Source of the DNA: CAVPEW01 sp963703565
GTDB taxonomy: Bacteria; Actinomycetota; Acidimicrobiia; Acidimicrobiales; VFJN01
Assembly: GCA_963703565.1 (NCBI GenBank)
Contig: CAVPEW010000043.1
Coordinates: 1 to 64,000, forward strand
DNA: 64,000 nucleotides
Direction: 5' to 3'
Position numbers and translations under genes: made by a program. Under the pieces are notes generated by a model. It saw nothing but the letters and a program-made list of their open reading frames with translations. It made no database searches and was not told the DNA's origin. Shown here piece after piece: positions 26,795-34,634 of the stretch; within the stretch, counting starts at the first letter, position 1; each line of letters opens with the position of its first letter.

Positions 26795-27516
26795 GCCCAC
26801 GCCAGGCGCCGCTCGGTGCGCAACCCCTCGGCCAGGGGCAGGTCCCAAGCGGCGCGCAGGGCCCGCTTCGCGGCCCGGGCGGCGTCGGACCGCCGGACCA
26901 GGCGGGCCGCCAGCTCGAGCGCCGCGCCGTCCACGTCGTGCTCCAGCCGGTGCACGATGCCCAGCCGCAACGCCTCGTCGGCGTCGACGTTGGCCGCGCC
27001 GAGCACCACCGGCAGGGCCCGGGCCGGCCCGATCGCACGCGTGAGGCTCTGGGTGCCCCCCGCCGAGGGCAGCATGCCCAGCTTGGTCTCCGGGAGGCCG
27101 ACCACCGTGTCGGGGGCGGCCAGGCGCACGTCGCACAGCAGTGGCATCTCCAGGCCCGCGCCCAGCGCGTAGCCGTGCAGGGCGACCACGACGGGCTGGG
27201 CCAGAGCGAGCAGCGGCGTCCACGGGTCGCGTCGCCAGCGGATCCTGCGGGCGGCCAGGATCGACCGCGCCGTGCCGAACTCGCCCAGGTCGGCGCCGGC
27301 GGAGAAGTGGCGGCCGTCGGCGCGCAGCACGACCGCTCCGATCTCGCTGTCGGCGCCGAGGGCCGCGAACACGTCGATGAGCTCGTCTCGCATGGCCAGG
27401 TCGTAGATGTTCAGGGGGGGGTGGGCGAGGCTCACGACCGCCACACCGTCGTCTCCCCGCTCGAAGCGGATCCGCGCGTTGCCGTCGTCGGCGTTCCCGG
27501 CGCCGTCGTCGCTCAT
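26728..27516 (-). CDS. Enoyl-CoA hydratase/isomerase family protein 1
   Basis: A 262-residue crotonase-fold protein: VVSLAHPPLNIYDLAMRDEL, VVLRADGRHFSAGADLGEFG (oxyanion and catalytic region), ALHGYALGAGLEMPLLCDVR, and GLPETKLGMLPSAGGTQSLT. The first catalytic Glu equivalent is in EMPLLCD and the second in ETKLG. The ATG at 27516 overlaps the stop of the CoA-transferase gene (ATGA). It is part of a minus-strand operon with the CoA-transferase and a second hydratase. Confidence 0.88.
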   Translation of the reverse strand: MSDDGAGNADDGNARIRFERGDDGVAVVSLAHPPLNIYDLAMRDELIDVFAALGADSEIGAVVLRADGRHFSAGADLGEFGTARSILAARRIRWRRDPWTPLLALAQPVVVALHGYALGAGLEMPLLCDVRLAAPDTVVGLPETKLGMLPSAGGTQSLTRAIGPARALPVVLGAANVDADEALRLGIVHRLEHDVDGAALELAARLVRRSDAARAAKRALRAAWDLPLAEGLRTERRLAWAQAGASAAQVPDSDAQGSSPSG

Positions 27517-28728
27517 GCGAGCGCGCCCATCGGTGCGGTCGGCAGGTCTGCAGGGTCGAGCCCGCGGCTGACCAACATGCCGGCCAGGGCGTCGGCGGCC
27601 GGCGCCAGCGGGCGCTCGAGCATCGCGGCGCGCTCCGACGGGCCACAGCGCGACGCGAGCACCGCCACCGGCGCGCTCAGGGGCGCCTCGCGGCGCCCTC
27701 CGCGTCCGGTGCGCTCCCGTTCCACGAGGCCCTCGACCACGGCGGCCGCGGCAGCCAGCCCGGCCAGGGGGTCGGGGTAGGTGACCTCCGGGGCGTGCAT
27801 GCCCAGGCTGCCGAGGTCGCCGAGCCCGCAGTGGGCGTGCACGCCGGTGCCGTAGGCGACCCACCCGCGGCGCGCCCCGGTGCCGGAGAACGCGGGCACG
27901 GCCACGTGGACCAGGTGGGGATGGCGCGTGGCGAGGATCTCGGGGCCCAGGCCCAGGTTGGGCAGCACCCGCGCCGAGAACGAGTCGACCAGGACATCGG
28001 CACGACCCAGCAGCGCTTCGAGGTGAGCGAGGTCGCCACGATCCCTCAGGTCGAGCGGCAGCCGAGACTTGTGGCGATCCAGCGAGGCGAACAGGGCCGG
28101 CTGGGCACGCAGGCCGTCGGGGCGCACCTGGTGCTCCACCGTGACCACCTCCGCCCCCAGGGCGCCAAGGAGCCAGGTGCACAGCGGACCAGCCCACATG
28201 GCCGTGCAGTCCAGGACCCGCACGCCCGCCAGCGGCGTCGCGGGCCGCACGGGCCCCAAGCCCACCGTCGGGGCAGTCGAGCCGTCGCCCGGCGCGCGTG
28301 GTGCGACGCAGGTCGCAGCCGGCTCGACGCGAGCCGGCCGGTACGCGACGACGGGCAGGCGCCAGGTCTGCGCCTCGAGCTTCCACGTCGGTCGCGGTGG
28401 CCTGGGCGTCGAGGGTGGCCAGCATGCGGGCGTAGGCCTCCTCGTCGCCGGGGGCGCCCAGGTCGGCGGCCAGCCACCCGCCTCCCGGTGCGCGGCGCGG
28501 GGCGGCCGGTGGGGACCAGGACCCGTCGCGTCGCAGGGCGGTGAGCACCGCCGGCGCGAGGACGAGGGCGCCCACGCCGACGGGATCGACGCCCACGGCG
28601 GCTCCTGCACAGCGCTGCAACGCCGCCCCCGCCCGCACGGCGAGCTCGACGGCGAGAGCGATCGTGCCCGCCGGGACGCCCCCCTCCGGGACCGTGCCGG
28701 GCGGCACAGACTGCGCCGCGGTGCTCAT
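27513..28728 (-). pseudogene. CaiB/BaiF family III CoA-transferase, interrupted by an apparent +1 frameshift
   Basis: The N-terminal quarter reads from ATG 28728 (GTIALAVELAVRAGAALQRC, GGWLAADLGAPGDEEAYARM). The rest lies in another frame: LAGVRVLDCTAMWAGPLCTW, LGALGAEVVTVEHQVRPDG, LDLRDRGDLAHLEALLGRAD and DSFSARVLPNLGLGPEILA, all typical of the family. Removing one base of the TT at 28381-28382 joins DVE to LEAQTW and yields 404 residues, the standard length. Both ends overlap neighbours by 4 bp, as in an intact operon, which favours a sequencing error over decay. Confidence 0.82.
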
Positions 28729-29462
28729 CGCCCCTCGAAGCGGGGGGGGCGCTTGTCGAAGAAGGCTGCGAGCCCCTCGGCGCGGTCGGTGGTCGTCTGC
28801 AGGAGGTGGTTCAGGTCACCCTCGAGGCGCAACCCGTCCGCGAGGGTCAGATCAGCGCCCCGGGCCACCGCCTCCTTGGCCAGGCCCAGCGCCCGGGGTG
28901 CGAGCGCGCCGAGCTGGTCGAGGGTCGCTGCCAGCGCCTCCTCGAGCTCGCCGTCGTCGACGACGCGATGCACGACGCCCGCCTCCAGCGCGCTCCGGGC
29001 ATCGAGCACGTCGCCGGTCAGCACCAGCGCGCTCGCCCGGGCATGGCCGGCCGCACGCGCCAACCTCTGCGTGCCGCCCCAGCAGGGCAGCCGCCCGGCC
29101 TGCACGTCGGGCAGCGAGAAGCGGGCGGTCGAGGCGGCCACGACCACGTCGACGCCCAAGACCAGTTCGCAGCCCACCCCGGTGGCGGCGCCTGCGACCG
29201 CGGCCACCACGGGTACCGTCAGCGCCGCGAGCAGGCCCGGCGGATCCGGGACCACCGAGAGCGGGTCCAGGTCGCTCGCCGGGCCCGGGCAGAAGTCGGG
29301 GCTGGCCGAGCGCAGGGCCAACAGCGTCAGATCGTCGTCCTCGCCGAGGTCCTCGACGACAGCGACCAGCTCGGCGGCTTCCCGGGCCGTGAGCGGCCCA
29401 CCCGAGAGGGTGACGGTGGCGACGGTGCCGGCGCGCTCGACCGCCAGGCGGTCCAGGCGCAC
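28725..29462 (-). CDS. Enoyl-CoA hydratase/isomerase family protein 2
   Basis: A 245-residue crotonase-fold protein with VATVTLSGGPLTAREAAELV, LRSASPDFCPGPASDLD, AVAGAATGVGCELVLGVDVV and SLPDVQAGRLPCWGGTQRLA. The usual second catalytic Glu position reads Gln (DVQAGRLP), so hydration may be impaired and another crotonase reaction is possible. It ends FFDKRPPRFEGR, typical for the family. The start is GTG 29462. The stop overlaps the CoA-transferase ATG. Confidence 0.87.
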   Translation of the reverse strand: MRLDRLAVERAGTVATVTLSGGPLTAREAAELVAVVEDLGEDDDLTLLALRSASPDFCPGPASDLDPLSVVPDPPGLLAALTVPVVAAVAGAATGVGCELVLGVDVVVAASTARFSLPDVQAGRLPCWGGTQRLARAAGHARASALVLTGDVLDARSALEAGVVHRVVDDGELEEALAATLDQLGALAPRALGLAKEAVARGADLTLADGLRLEGDLNHLLQTTTDRAEGLAAFFDKRPPRFEGR

Positions 29463-29468
29463 TTCCGA

Positions 29469-29612
29469 TCAGTCGGCCGAAGCCGTCTTCTTGGGCTCGA
29501 GCTGGGCCATGGTCACCCCGCAGCAGTCCAGGTCGCCGGGGCTCACCTTGGTCACCAGGACCTCGGTGCCGCAGCTCTCGCAGCGGTAGCGCTTGCCGAC
29601 CTTCAACGACAT
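29469..29612 (-). CDS. Desulforedoxin-like mini-protein 1
   Basis: A 47-residue protein read from ATG 29612. It contains RYRCESCGTEVLVT and DLDCCGVTMAQLEPKK, that is C-x2-C followed by C-C at the spacing of desulforedoxin and of the N-terminal domain of desulfoferrodoxin. This predicts a rubredoxin-like FeS4 or structural Zn site. A GGGG-rich purine run precedes the ATG. It lies 6 bp upstream of the hydratase gene and could be co-transcribed. A second copy follows upstream on the same strand. Confidence 0.78.
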   Translation of the reverse strand: MSLKVGKRYRCESCGTEVLVTKVSPGDLDCCGVTMAQLEPKKTASAD

Positions 29613-29682
29613 CTCGACCCCCTGATCGCTTGGCTTGTTGTCACGGCGGAGGCGCCCGTCGGGCGCGCGGGCCGTGTCGAGC

Positions 29683-29799
29683 TCACTTGGGCTTCATCGG
29701 TGTCGAGCAGCAGCGGACCTCGCCGTCGCCGGCCTTGGTGACCACGATCTCCGACCCGCACTGCTCGCACTTGAGCCGCTTGCCTGCCTCGTTCGCCAT
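29683..29799 (-). CDS. Desulforedoxin-like mini-protein 2
   Basis: A 38-residue protein from ATG 29799: ANEAGKRLKCEQCGSEIVVT and GEVRCCSTPMKPK. Length, the Ala-Asn-Glu start and the C-x2-C ... C-C pattern closely recall the 36-residue desulforedoxin of Desulfovibrio. It is 71 bp from mini-protein 1 and about 45% similar by eye. Role unknown; small electron carrier or metal-binding protein. Confidence 0.78.
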   Translation of the reverse strand: MANEAGKRLKCEQCGSEIVVTKAGDGEVRCCSTPMKPK

Positions 29800-29913
29800 G
29801 GCCGGGCACCATATCGCCTGGGGGCAGGGGGTCCGTCACCGGTGCCGATCCCGGCGCGTGCCGGGCGATCGCGATCGCGGGCGCGTCGCGGCCCGGGGCG
29901 CGACGATGCTGAG

Positions 29914-30627
29914 GTGCCCACGCCGTTCGAGTCGCTGCGGGTGATGGCCACCCAAGCGGTTCGTACCGGCGAGGGCGTCCATCACGTGGAGCAGTTCAGC
30001 GCCGACGGCCTTCTGAGCACCCTGTGGCACGGGGGGCTCTGGGACGCGGAGCCAGGCCGAGGTCCCGAAGCCGTGGTGGTGTGCGCGTCGGGGGCGATGG
30101 GAGGTCTGCTGGGTCCCGCCCGGGGCGTCTACCACCGCCTCGGCGAGGCGCTCGCGGCCACCGGGATCGCCACCGTGCGCATCGGCTGGCGGGCGCCCAA
30201 CGACCTGGCTCGATGCGTGGTCGACGCGGTCGCCGTGCTCGAGCTCGCCCTGCGGCGCGGCGCCCGGCGGGCCGTGGTCGTGGGCCACAGCTTCGGCGGC
30301 GCCGTTGCCGTGCAGGCCGGCGCGGCCACTGCGCCGTTCACGGTCGGTGTGGTGACCCTCGCCACCCAGTCGGCTGGCTGTGAGGGCGCGGGCGCGCTCG
30401 CCGGGACGCCGCTGCTGTGCGTGCACGGCGACGCCGACGAGCTGCTCCCGGTCTCGTGCTCGACCACCGTCGCCGGGCTCGCCGGGGGGAAGGTGGCGGT
30501 CATCGCCGGTGCCGGGCACCTCCTCGACACCGCCGATGACGCGCTCTTCACACTGCTCGAGGGCTGGATCACCGACGTGCTCTCGCCTCGTACCCCGGCT
30601 GGTTCGGCCGACCTTGGTGAGACATGA
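29914..30627 (+). CDS. Alpha/beta-hydrolase
   Basis: About 237 residues with VVVCASGAMGGLLGP (oxyanion region), VVVGHSFGGAVAVQA (nucleophile Ser in GHSFGG), LLCVHGDADELLPV (acid Asp) and VIAGAGHLLDTADD (catalytic His). The start is uncertain: GTG 29914, GTG 29941 or ATG 29944; in-frame sequence upstream of these does not look coding. Substrate unknown. It is 48 bp before the alcohol dehydrogenase gene and probably shares its transcript. Confidence 0.8.
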   Translation: MPTPFESLRVMATQAVRTGEGVHHVEQFSADGLLSTLWHGGLWDAEPGRGPEAVVVCASGAMGGLLGPARGVYHRLGEALAATGIATVRIGWRAPNDLARCVVDAVAVLELALRRGARRAVVVGHSFGGAVAVQAGAATAPFTVGVVTLATQSAGCEGAGALAGTPLLCVHGDADELLPVSCSTTVAGLAGGKVAVIAGAGHLLDTADDALFTLLEGWITDVLSPRTPAGSADLGET

Positions 30628-30675
30628 GCAGGCAGGTGTATCGTCCGAGCACCGCAGACGACGAAGGGGGAAGGC

Positions 30676-31788
30676 ATGCAGACCAAGGCCGCGATCCTGT
30701 GGGAGGTCGGCAAGGACTGGAGCGTCGAGGAGGTGGAGCTCGACGAGCCCAAGGTGGGTGAGGTCCTGGTGCGCATGGCCGCCTCGGGCATGTGCCACAG
30801 CGACGAGCACCTCGTCACGGGCGACCTGCCCTTCGCCCTTCCGATCATCGGCGGTCACGAGGGCGCCGGCACCATCGAGAAGGTGGGCCCGGGCGTGTCG
30901 TGGCTCTCGCCGGGCGACAAGGTGGTCTTCGGCTTCGTGCCGTCGTGCGGGCGCTGCCCGTCGTGTTCGACCGGTCACCAGAGCCTGTGCGACCTGGGCG
31001 CCTACCTGGCGACCGGCAAGCAGATCTCCGACGGGACCTCGCGCCACCACGCGCAGGGCCAGGACCTCAACCTGATGTGCCTGGTCGGCTCGTTCAGCCA
31101 CCACACCGTGGTCAACGAGGCCAGCTGCATCAAGGTCGACCCCGACACCCCCTTGGACAAGGCCTGTCTGCTCGGCTGCGGCGTAATCACCGGTTGGGGC
31201 TCGGCGGTCTACGCGGGAGAGATCGGCCCCGGTGACGTGGTGGTGGTCATCGGTGTGGGCGGCATCGGTGCCTCCGCCATCCAGGGGGCACGTCTCGCCG
31301 GCGCCAAGAAGATCCTCGCCATCGACCCGGTCGAGTTCAAGCGGGAGGAGGCGATGAAGTTCGGCGCCACCCACACCGCATCCTCGATCCAGGAGGCCCA
31401 GGGCGTCCTCAGCGAGATCAGCTGGGGCCGTATGGCCGACAAGGTCGTGTGCGCGATGGGCGTCGGGTCGGGCGAGCTGATGCTCGAGATCCAGGGCCTG
31501 ACCGCAAAGCGCGGCCGCATCGTGGCCACCAACGTCCACCCGGCGCTGGAGTTCGACGTGAAGATGTCGATGACCGACCTGACCCTCACCGAGAAGCAGC
31601 TCGTCGGGTCGATCTACGGCTCGGGCAACGCCCGCGCCGACATCCCCAAGATGCTCGAGCTCTACGCGGCCGGCCAGCTCGACCTCGACGGCCTGATCAC
31701 CCGCACGTACCCGCTCGCGGGCATCAACGACGGCTACGAAGACATGCGCGCCGCACGCAACGTCCGCGGCGTGCTCGTCTACGAGTGA
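30676..31788 (+). CDS. NDMA-dependent (nicotinoprotein) alcohol dehydrogenase, Rxyl_3153 type
   Basis: A 370-residue zinc-dependent medium-chain dehydrogenase. Catalytic zinc ligands are in GMCHSDEH and GGHEGAGTI, the structural zinc site in CGRCPSCSTGHQSLC, and the dinucleotide fold in VIGVGGIGASAIQGARLAG. The insertion CDLGAYLATGKQISDGTSRH and the end AARNVRGVLVYE match the NDMA-dependent family in which NAD stays bound and an external acceptor is needed; these enzymes co-occur with mycofactocin. GGGGGAAGG precedes the ATG. No mycofactocin genes are in this window. Confidence 0.9.
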   Translation: MQTKAAILWEVGKDWSVEEVELDEPKVGEVLVRMAASGMCHSDEHLVTGDLPFALPIIGGHEGAGTIEKVGPGVSWLSPGDKVVFGFVPSCGRCPSCSTGHQSLCDLGAYLATGKQISDGTSRHHAQGQDLNLMCLVGSFSHHTVVNEASCIKVDPDTPLDKACLLGCGVITGWGSAVYAGEIGPGDVVVVIGVGGIGASAIQGARLAGAKKILAIDPVEFKREEAMKFGATHTASSIQEAQGVLSEISWGRMADKVVCAMGVGSGELMLEIQGLTAKRGRIVATNVHPALEFDVKMSMTDLTLTEKQLVGSIYGSGNARADIPKMLELYAAGQLDLDGLITRTYPLAGINDGYEDMRAARNVRGVLVYE

Positions 31789-31810
31789 TCCCCACGGTCG
31801 CCGGCTCCCG

Positions 31811-33277
31811 GTGACCGCAGATCACCACGACCGGTCGCCAGGCGCCGGCCCCGGAGGAGACCCCGGGGCCGGCGTCGGCGCGTTCCTGGCCGATGTCGCC
31901 GGGTTCCTCGACCCCGGCGCGGTTCTGACCGACCCCGACCGCACCGCTGCCCACGCCACGGACTGGACCCGTCGGTTCCGCGGCGCCACCCCGGCGGTCC
32001 TGCGCCCGGCGGGCGTCGAGCAGGTGGCGGGCATCGTCCGCTCAGCGCGGCGCCACCGCGTGGCGCTGGTCCCCCAGGGTGGCAACACCTCCCTGGTCGG
32101 CGGTGCCACGCCGCTCGCCGGCGAGGTCGTCGTCGATCTGCGCCGCCTCGATCGGCTCGATCCCGTCGACTCGACGGCTCGGCAGGTCACCGTCGGCGCC
32201 GGTGTCACCGCGGCGCGCCTGGCAGCGCACTGCGCGCCCGCCGGTCTCGAGCCCGCCGTCGACCTCGCCTCGCGCGACACCGCCACCCTCGGCGGGATGG
32301 TGGCCACCAACGCCGGCGGGATCCACGTCGTACGGCACGGGCCGATGCGGGCCCAGGTGGCGGGTCTCGAAGCGGTGCTCGGCAACGGCGATGTCCTCGC
32401 CGCGAACCTCGCCGGGCTCGACAAGGACAACACCGGTTACGACCTCGTAGGCCTGCTCTGCGGCAGCGAGGGAACCCTGGGAATCGTCACCGCGGCCCGT
32501 GTGCGCCTGGTGGCGCGGCCGGCGTCGGTGGCCGCTGCGCTCGTCGGCTTCTCCTCCAGCGCGGCCGCCGTCGCGGCGGCGGCCGCGCTGGCGACCGTCG
32601 GGGCGGTGCGCGCCGTGGAGCTGATGCGCGGCACGGGGCTCGACCTCGTCGGAGCCCATCTGGGTGCCCCGGTGCCCCTCGACCCGGTGCCGGTGGCGGT
32701 CCTGCTCGTGGAGGCCACGGGCACCGCGGACGGTCCCGGCGCGCTCGACTCCCTCGCCTCCGCGATCGGTCGCCTCGACGGGGCCGGCGAAACCGTGGTG
32801 GCAGACCATGCGCGGGACCTGGCCCGACTGTGGCGTTGGCGGGAGGGTCACCACGAGGTGGCTGCGGGGCTGGGCGTCGTGCACAAGGCCGACGTCACGC
32901 TGCCCGCCGCGGGACTGGCCGCCTTCGTCGACGCGGTGGACGCCCTGGTCGCCCCTCTGGCCCCAGGCGCCACCACACTGGTCTACGGGCACGCCGCGGA
33001 CGGAAACGTCCACGTCAACGTGGTGGGCCCCGAACCCGACGACCCCCGGGTGCTCGACGCGGTCTTCGGCGCCGTGCTGGCCGCCGGAGGCAGCATCTCG
33101 GCCGAGCACGGCATCGGCCGGGCCAAGCGCGAGTGGCTCGTGGCTCAACGCGGCGAGGTGGCGGTGGCTGCCATGCGCGCTGTGAAGGCCGCGCTGGACC
33201 CCGACGGCGTCTGCAACCCCGCGGCCCTGCTGGGCCCTCCGCAGCGGCCGGCGCGCCCGGCGCGCCCGACGCGCTAG
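31811..33277 (+). CDS. FAD-linked oxidase (GlcD/D-2-hydroxyacid dehydrogenase type)
   Basis: A 488-residue flavoprotein with an N-terminal FAD_binding_4 domain (PQGGNTSLVGGATPL, TLGGMVATNAGGIHVVRHGP, YDLVGLLCGSEGTLGIVTAA) and a C-terminal FAD-oxidase_C domain (VYGHAADGNVHVNVVGPEP, SISAEHGIGRAKREWL). The family oxidises D-2-hydroxyacids such as glycolate, lactate or 2-hydroxyglutarate and passes electrons to a carrier. The start GTG 31811 is close behind the ADH stop (22 bp), so both may form one operon that oxidises an alcohol and a hydroxyacid. It overlaps the LCP gene stop by 4 bp, convergently. Confidence 0.9.
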   Translation: MTADHHDRSPGAGPGGDPGAGVGAFLADVAGFLDPGAVLTDPDRTAAHATDWTRRFRGATPAVLRPAGVEQVAGIVRSARRHRVALVPQGGNTSLVGGATPLAGEVVVDLRRLDRLDPVDSTARQVTVGAGVTAARLAAHCAPAGLEPAVDLASRDTATLGGMVATNAGGIHVVRHGPMRAQVAGLEAVLGNGDVLAANLAGLDKDNTGYDLVGLLCGSEGTLGIVTAARVRLVARPASVAAALVGFSSSAAAVAAAAALATVGAVRAVELMRGTGLDLVGAHLGAPVPLDPVPVAVLLVEATGTADGPGALDSLASAIGRLDGAGETVVADHARDLARLWRWREGHHEVAAGLGVVHKADVTLPAAGLAAFVDAVDALVAPLAPGATTLVYGHAADGNVHVNVVGPEPDDPRVLDAVFGAVLAAGGSISAEHGIGRAKREWLVAQRGEVAVAAMRAVKAALDPDGVCNPAALLGPPQRPARPARPTR

Positions 33278-34542
33278 CGGAACTGGTCGAGCACCGCCGT
33301 GGCCTCGTCGTGGCGCAGGACGAGCACGGCCCCGCTGGCGTTGCGGTCCGGGTCGGTCGGCAGGGTGTACGACGTCGGGTCGAGGTTCCGCATGCGCCAG
33401 GCGAAGCGCATGGCGTCGGTGAGGCTCATCCCGTCGTCGATGCGCAGGCCCTCGGCGGCCCCGCTGGCCGCGTCGGCCAGGGTGAACGGGTTGCGACTGT
33501 CGCCCAGCTCGGCGAACACCGCCCGCAGGAAGCTCTGCTGGCGCTGCACCCGGCCGAGGTCGGCGGTGGGGTCGGTGACCCTGCGACCGTCGATCAGCTC
33601 GCTGTAGTGGCGGGCCCGCACGTAGGCCAGCGCCTGGGGTCCGTCGAGCTCGTGGGGACCGGCCTCGGCCACGTCGAGGCCCGATCCAGCGTCGGACGCC
33701 GGGTGGGGGAAGTCGATGGTCACCCCGCCCAGGGCGTCCACCACGTTGGCGAACGACACGAAGTCGACCTCCATGTAGTGGTCCACCGGGATGCCGACCG
33801 ACTCCTGCACGGTGCGGATCAGCCGCTCGGGCCCGCCGTTGTAGGCGGCGTTGATCTTCTGGGAGCGGTCGGTGCCGGCGATGGGAACGTAGAGGTCTCG
33901 CGGGATCGACAACAGGCGGGCCGGGCCGTCGCCGAGGTGGAGCACCAGCATCGTGTCGCTGCGCGACCCCCCGTCCTGGCCGAAGACGGAGGGATCCAGG
34001 CCGGCCTCGCCGATCGCGGCCGGATCACGGCTGTCGGAGCCCACGATCAGGTAGTTCTGGCCGCGGGCCGCGCCGGTCAGCACAGCGGAGACCGGGACCC
34101 GCTCGATCCGCCCGAAGATCGAGTTGGCGTACAGGTAGCCGCCGACCGCCAGGGCCACCAGCAGGAGGGGAAGCCCCACCGAGGCGATCAGCAGCACCCG
34201 GCGGAGGCGAGGCCGGCCGGGCAGCAGCCGCCGCCGCCGCGAGGGAGCCGAGTCCGGCCGAACCGGCCCGCGTGCGGCGGGACCCGACCGGTCCGCCCCG
34301 CCCCGAGCCGGGACATCGGGCCCGGGACCCTCCGGTGCCGGAGCCGCCCGGCGACCGGCGTAGGCGGGCGGACGACGGCCGGGCGCGCCCTGGCCACCCG
34401 AACCGACCGGGCCCGCGGGACCGTGTGGCCGTTCGGCGCCGAGCGCGCCACGGCGGGTGCCGGCCACGGCCGCCGGCGATGCGTCGGTCGGGGCTGGGAC
34501 GTGGACCCGCCGCGGGTCCCGGGAGGTGGGTCTCTCGCTCAC
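33274..34542 (-). CDS. LytR-CpsA-Psr (LCP) cell-wall glycopolymer ligase
   Basis: 422 residues: a Pro/Gly/Arg-rich cytoplasmic N terminus (1-113), one membrane helix (about 115-137, RRVLLIASVGLPLLLVALAV) and an extracellular LCP domain. The latter has LIVGSDSRDP, GGSRSDTMLVLHL, ARLLSIPRDLYVPI, SQKINAAYNGG and YVRARHYSELIDGRRV, including the Arg/Asp residues that bind the polyprenyl pyrophosphate. LCP proteins attach arabinogalactan, teichoic acid or capsule to peptidoglycan. It starts at GTG 34542, 92 bp after the HAD-CobT gene on the same strand, so read-through from the cobalamin operon is possible but a functional link is not implied. Confidence 0.92.
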   Translation of the reverse strand: MSERPTSRDPRRVHVPAPTDASPAAVAGTRRGALGAERPHGPAGPVGSGGQGAPGRRPPAYAGRRAAPAPEGPGPDVPARGGADRSGPAARGPVRPDSAPSRRRRLLPGRPRLRRVLLIASVGLPLLLVALAVGGYLYANSIFGRIERVPVSAVLTGAARGQNYLIVGSDSRDPAAIGEAGLDPSVFGQDGGSRSDTMLVLHLGDGPARLLSIPRDLYVPIAGTDRSQKINAAYNGGPERLIRTVQESVGIPVDHYMEVDFVSFANVVDALGGVTIDFPHPASDAGSGLDVAEAGPHELDGPQALAYVRARHYSELIDGRRVTDPTADLGRVQRQQSFLRAVFAELGDSRNPFTLADAASGAAEGLRIDDGMSLTDAMRFAWRMRNLDPTSYTLPTDPDRNASGAVLVLRHDEATAVLDQFR

Positions 34543-34634
34543 CGGGTCCCAGACGCTACCGGGGCAGCCCGTCCGCGCCGGACCACCGCGCTGTCGCGGG
34601 GCCCCTGCCGCCCGGAGCCGGCCGGAGGCCGAGC

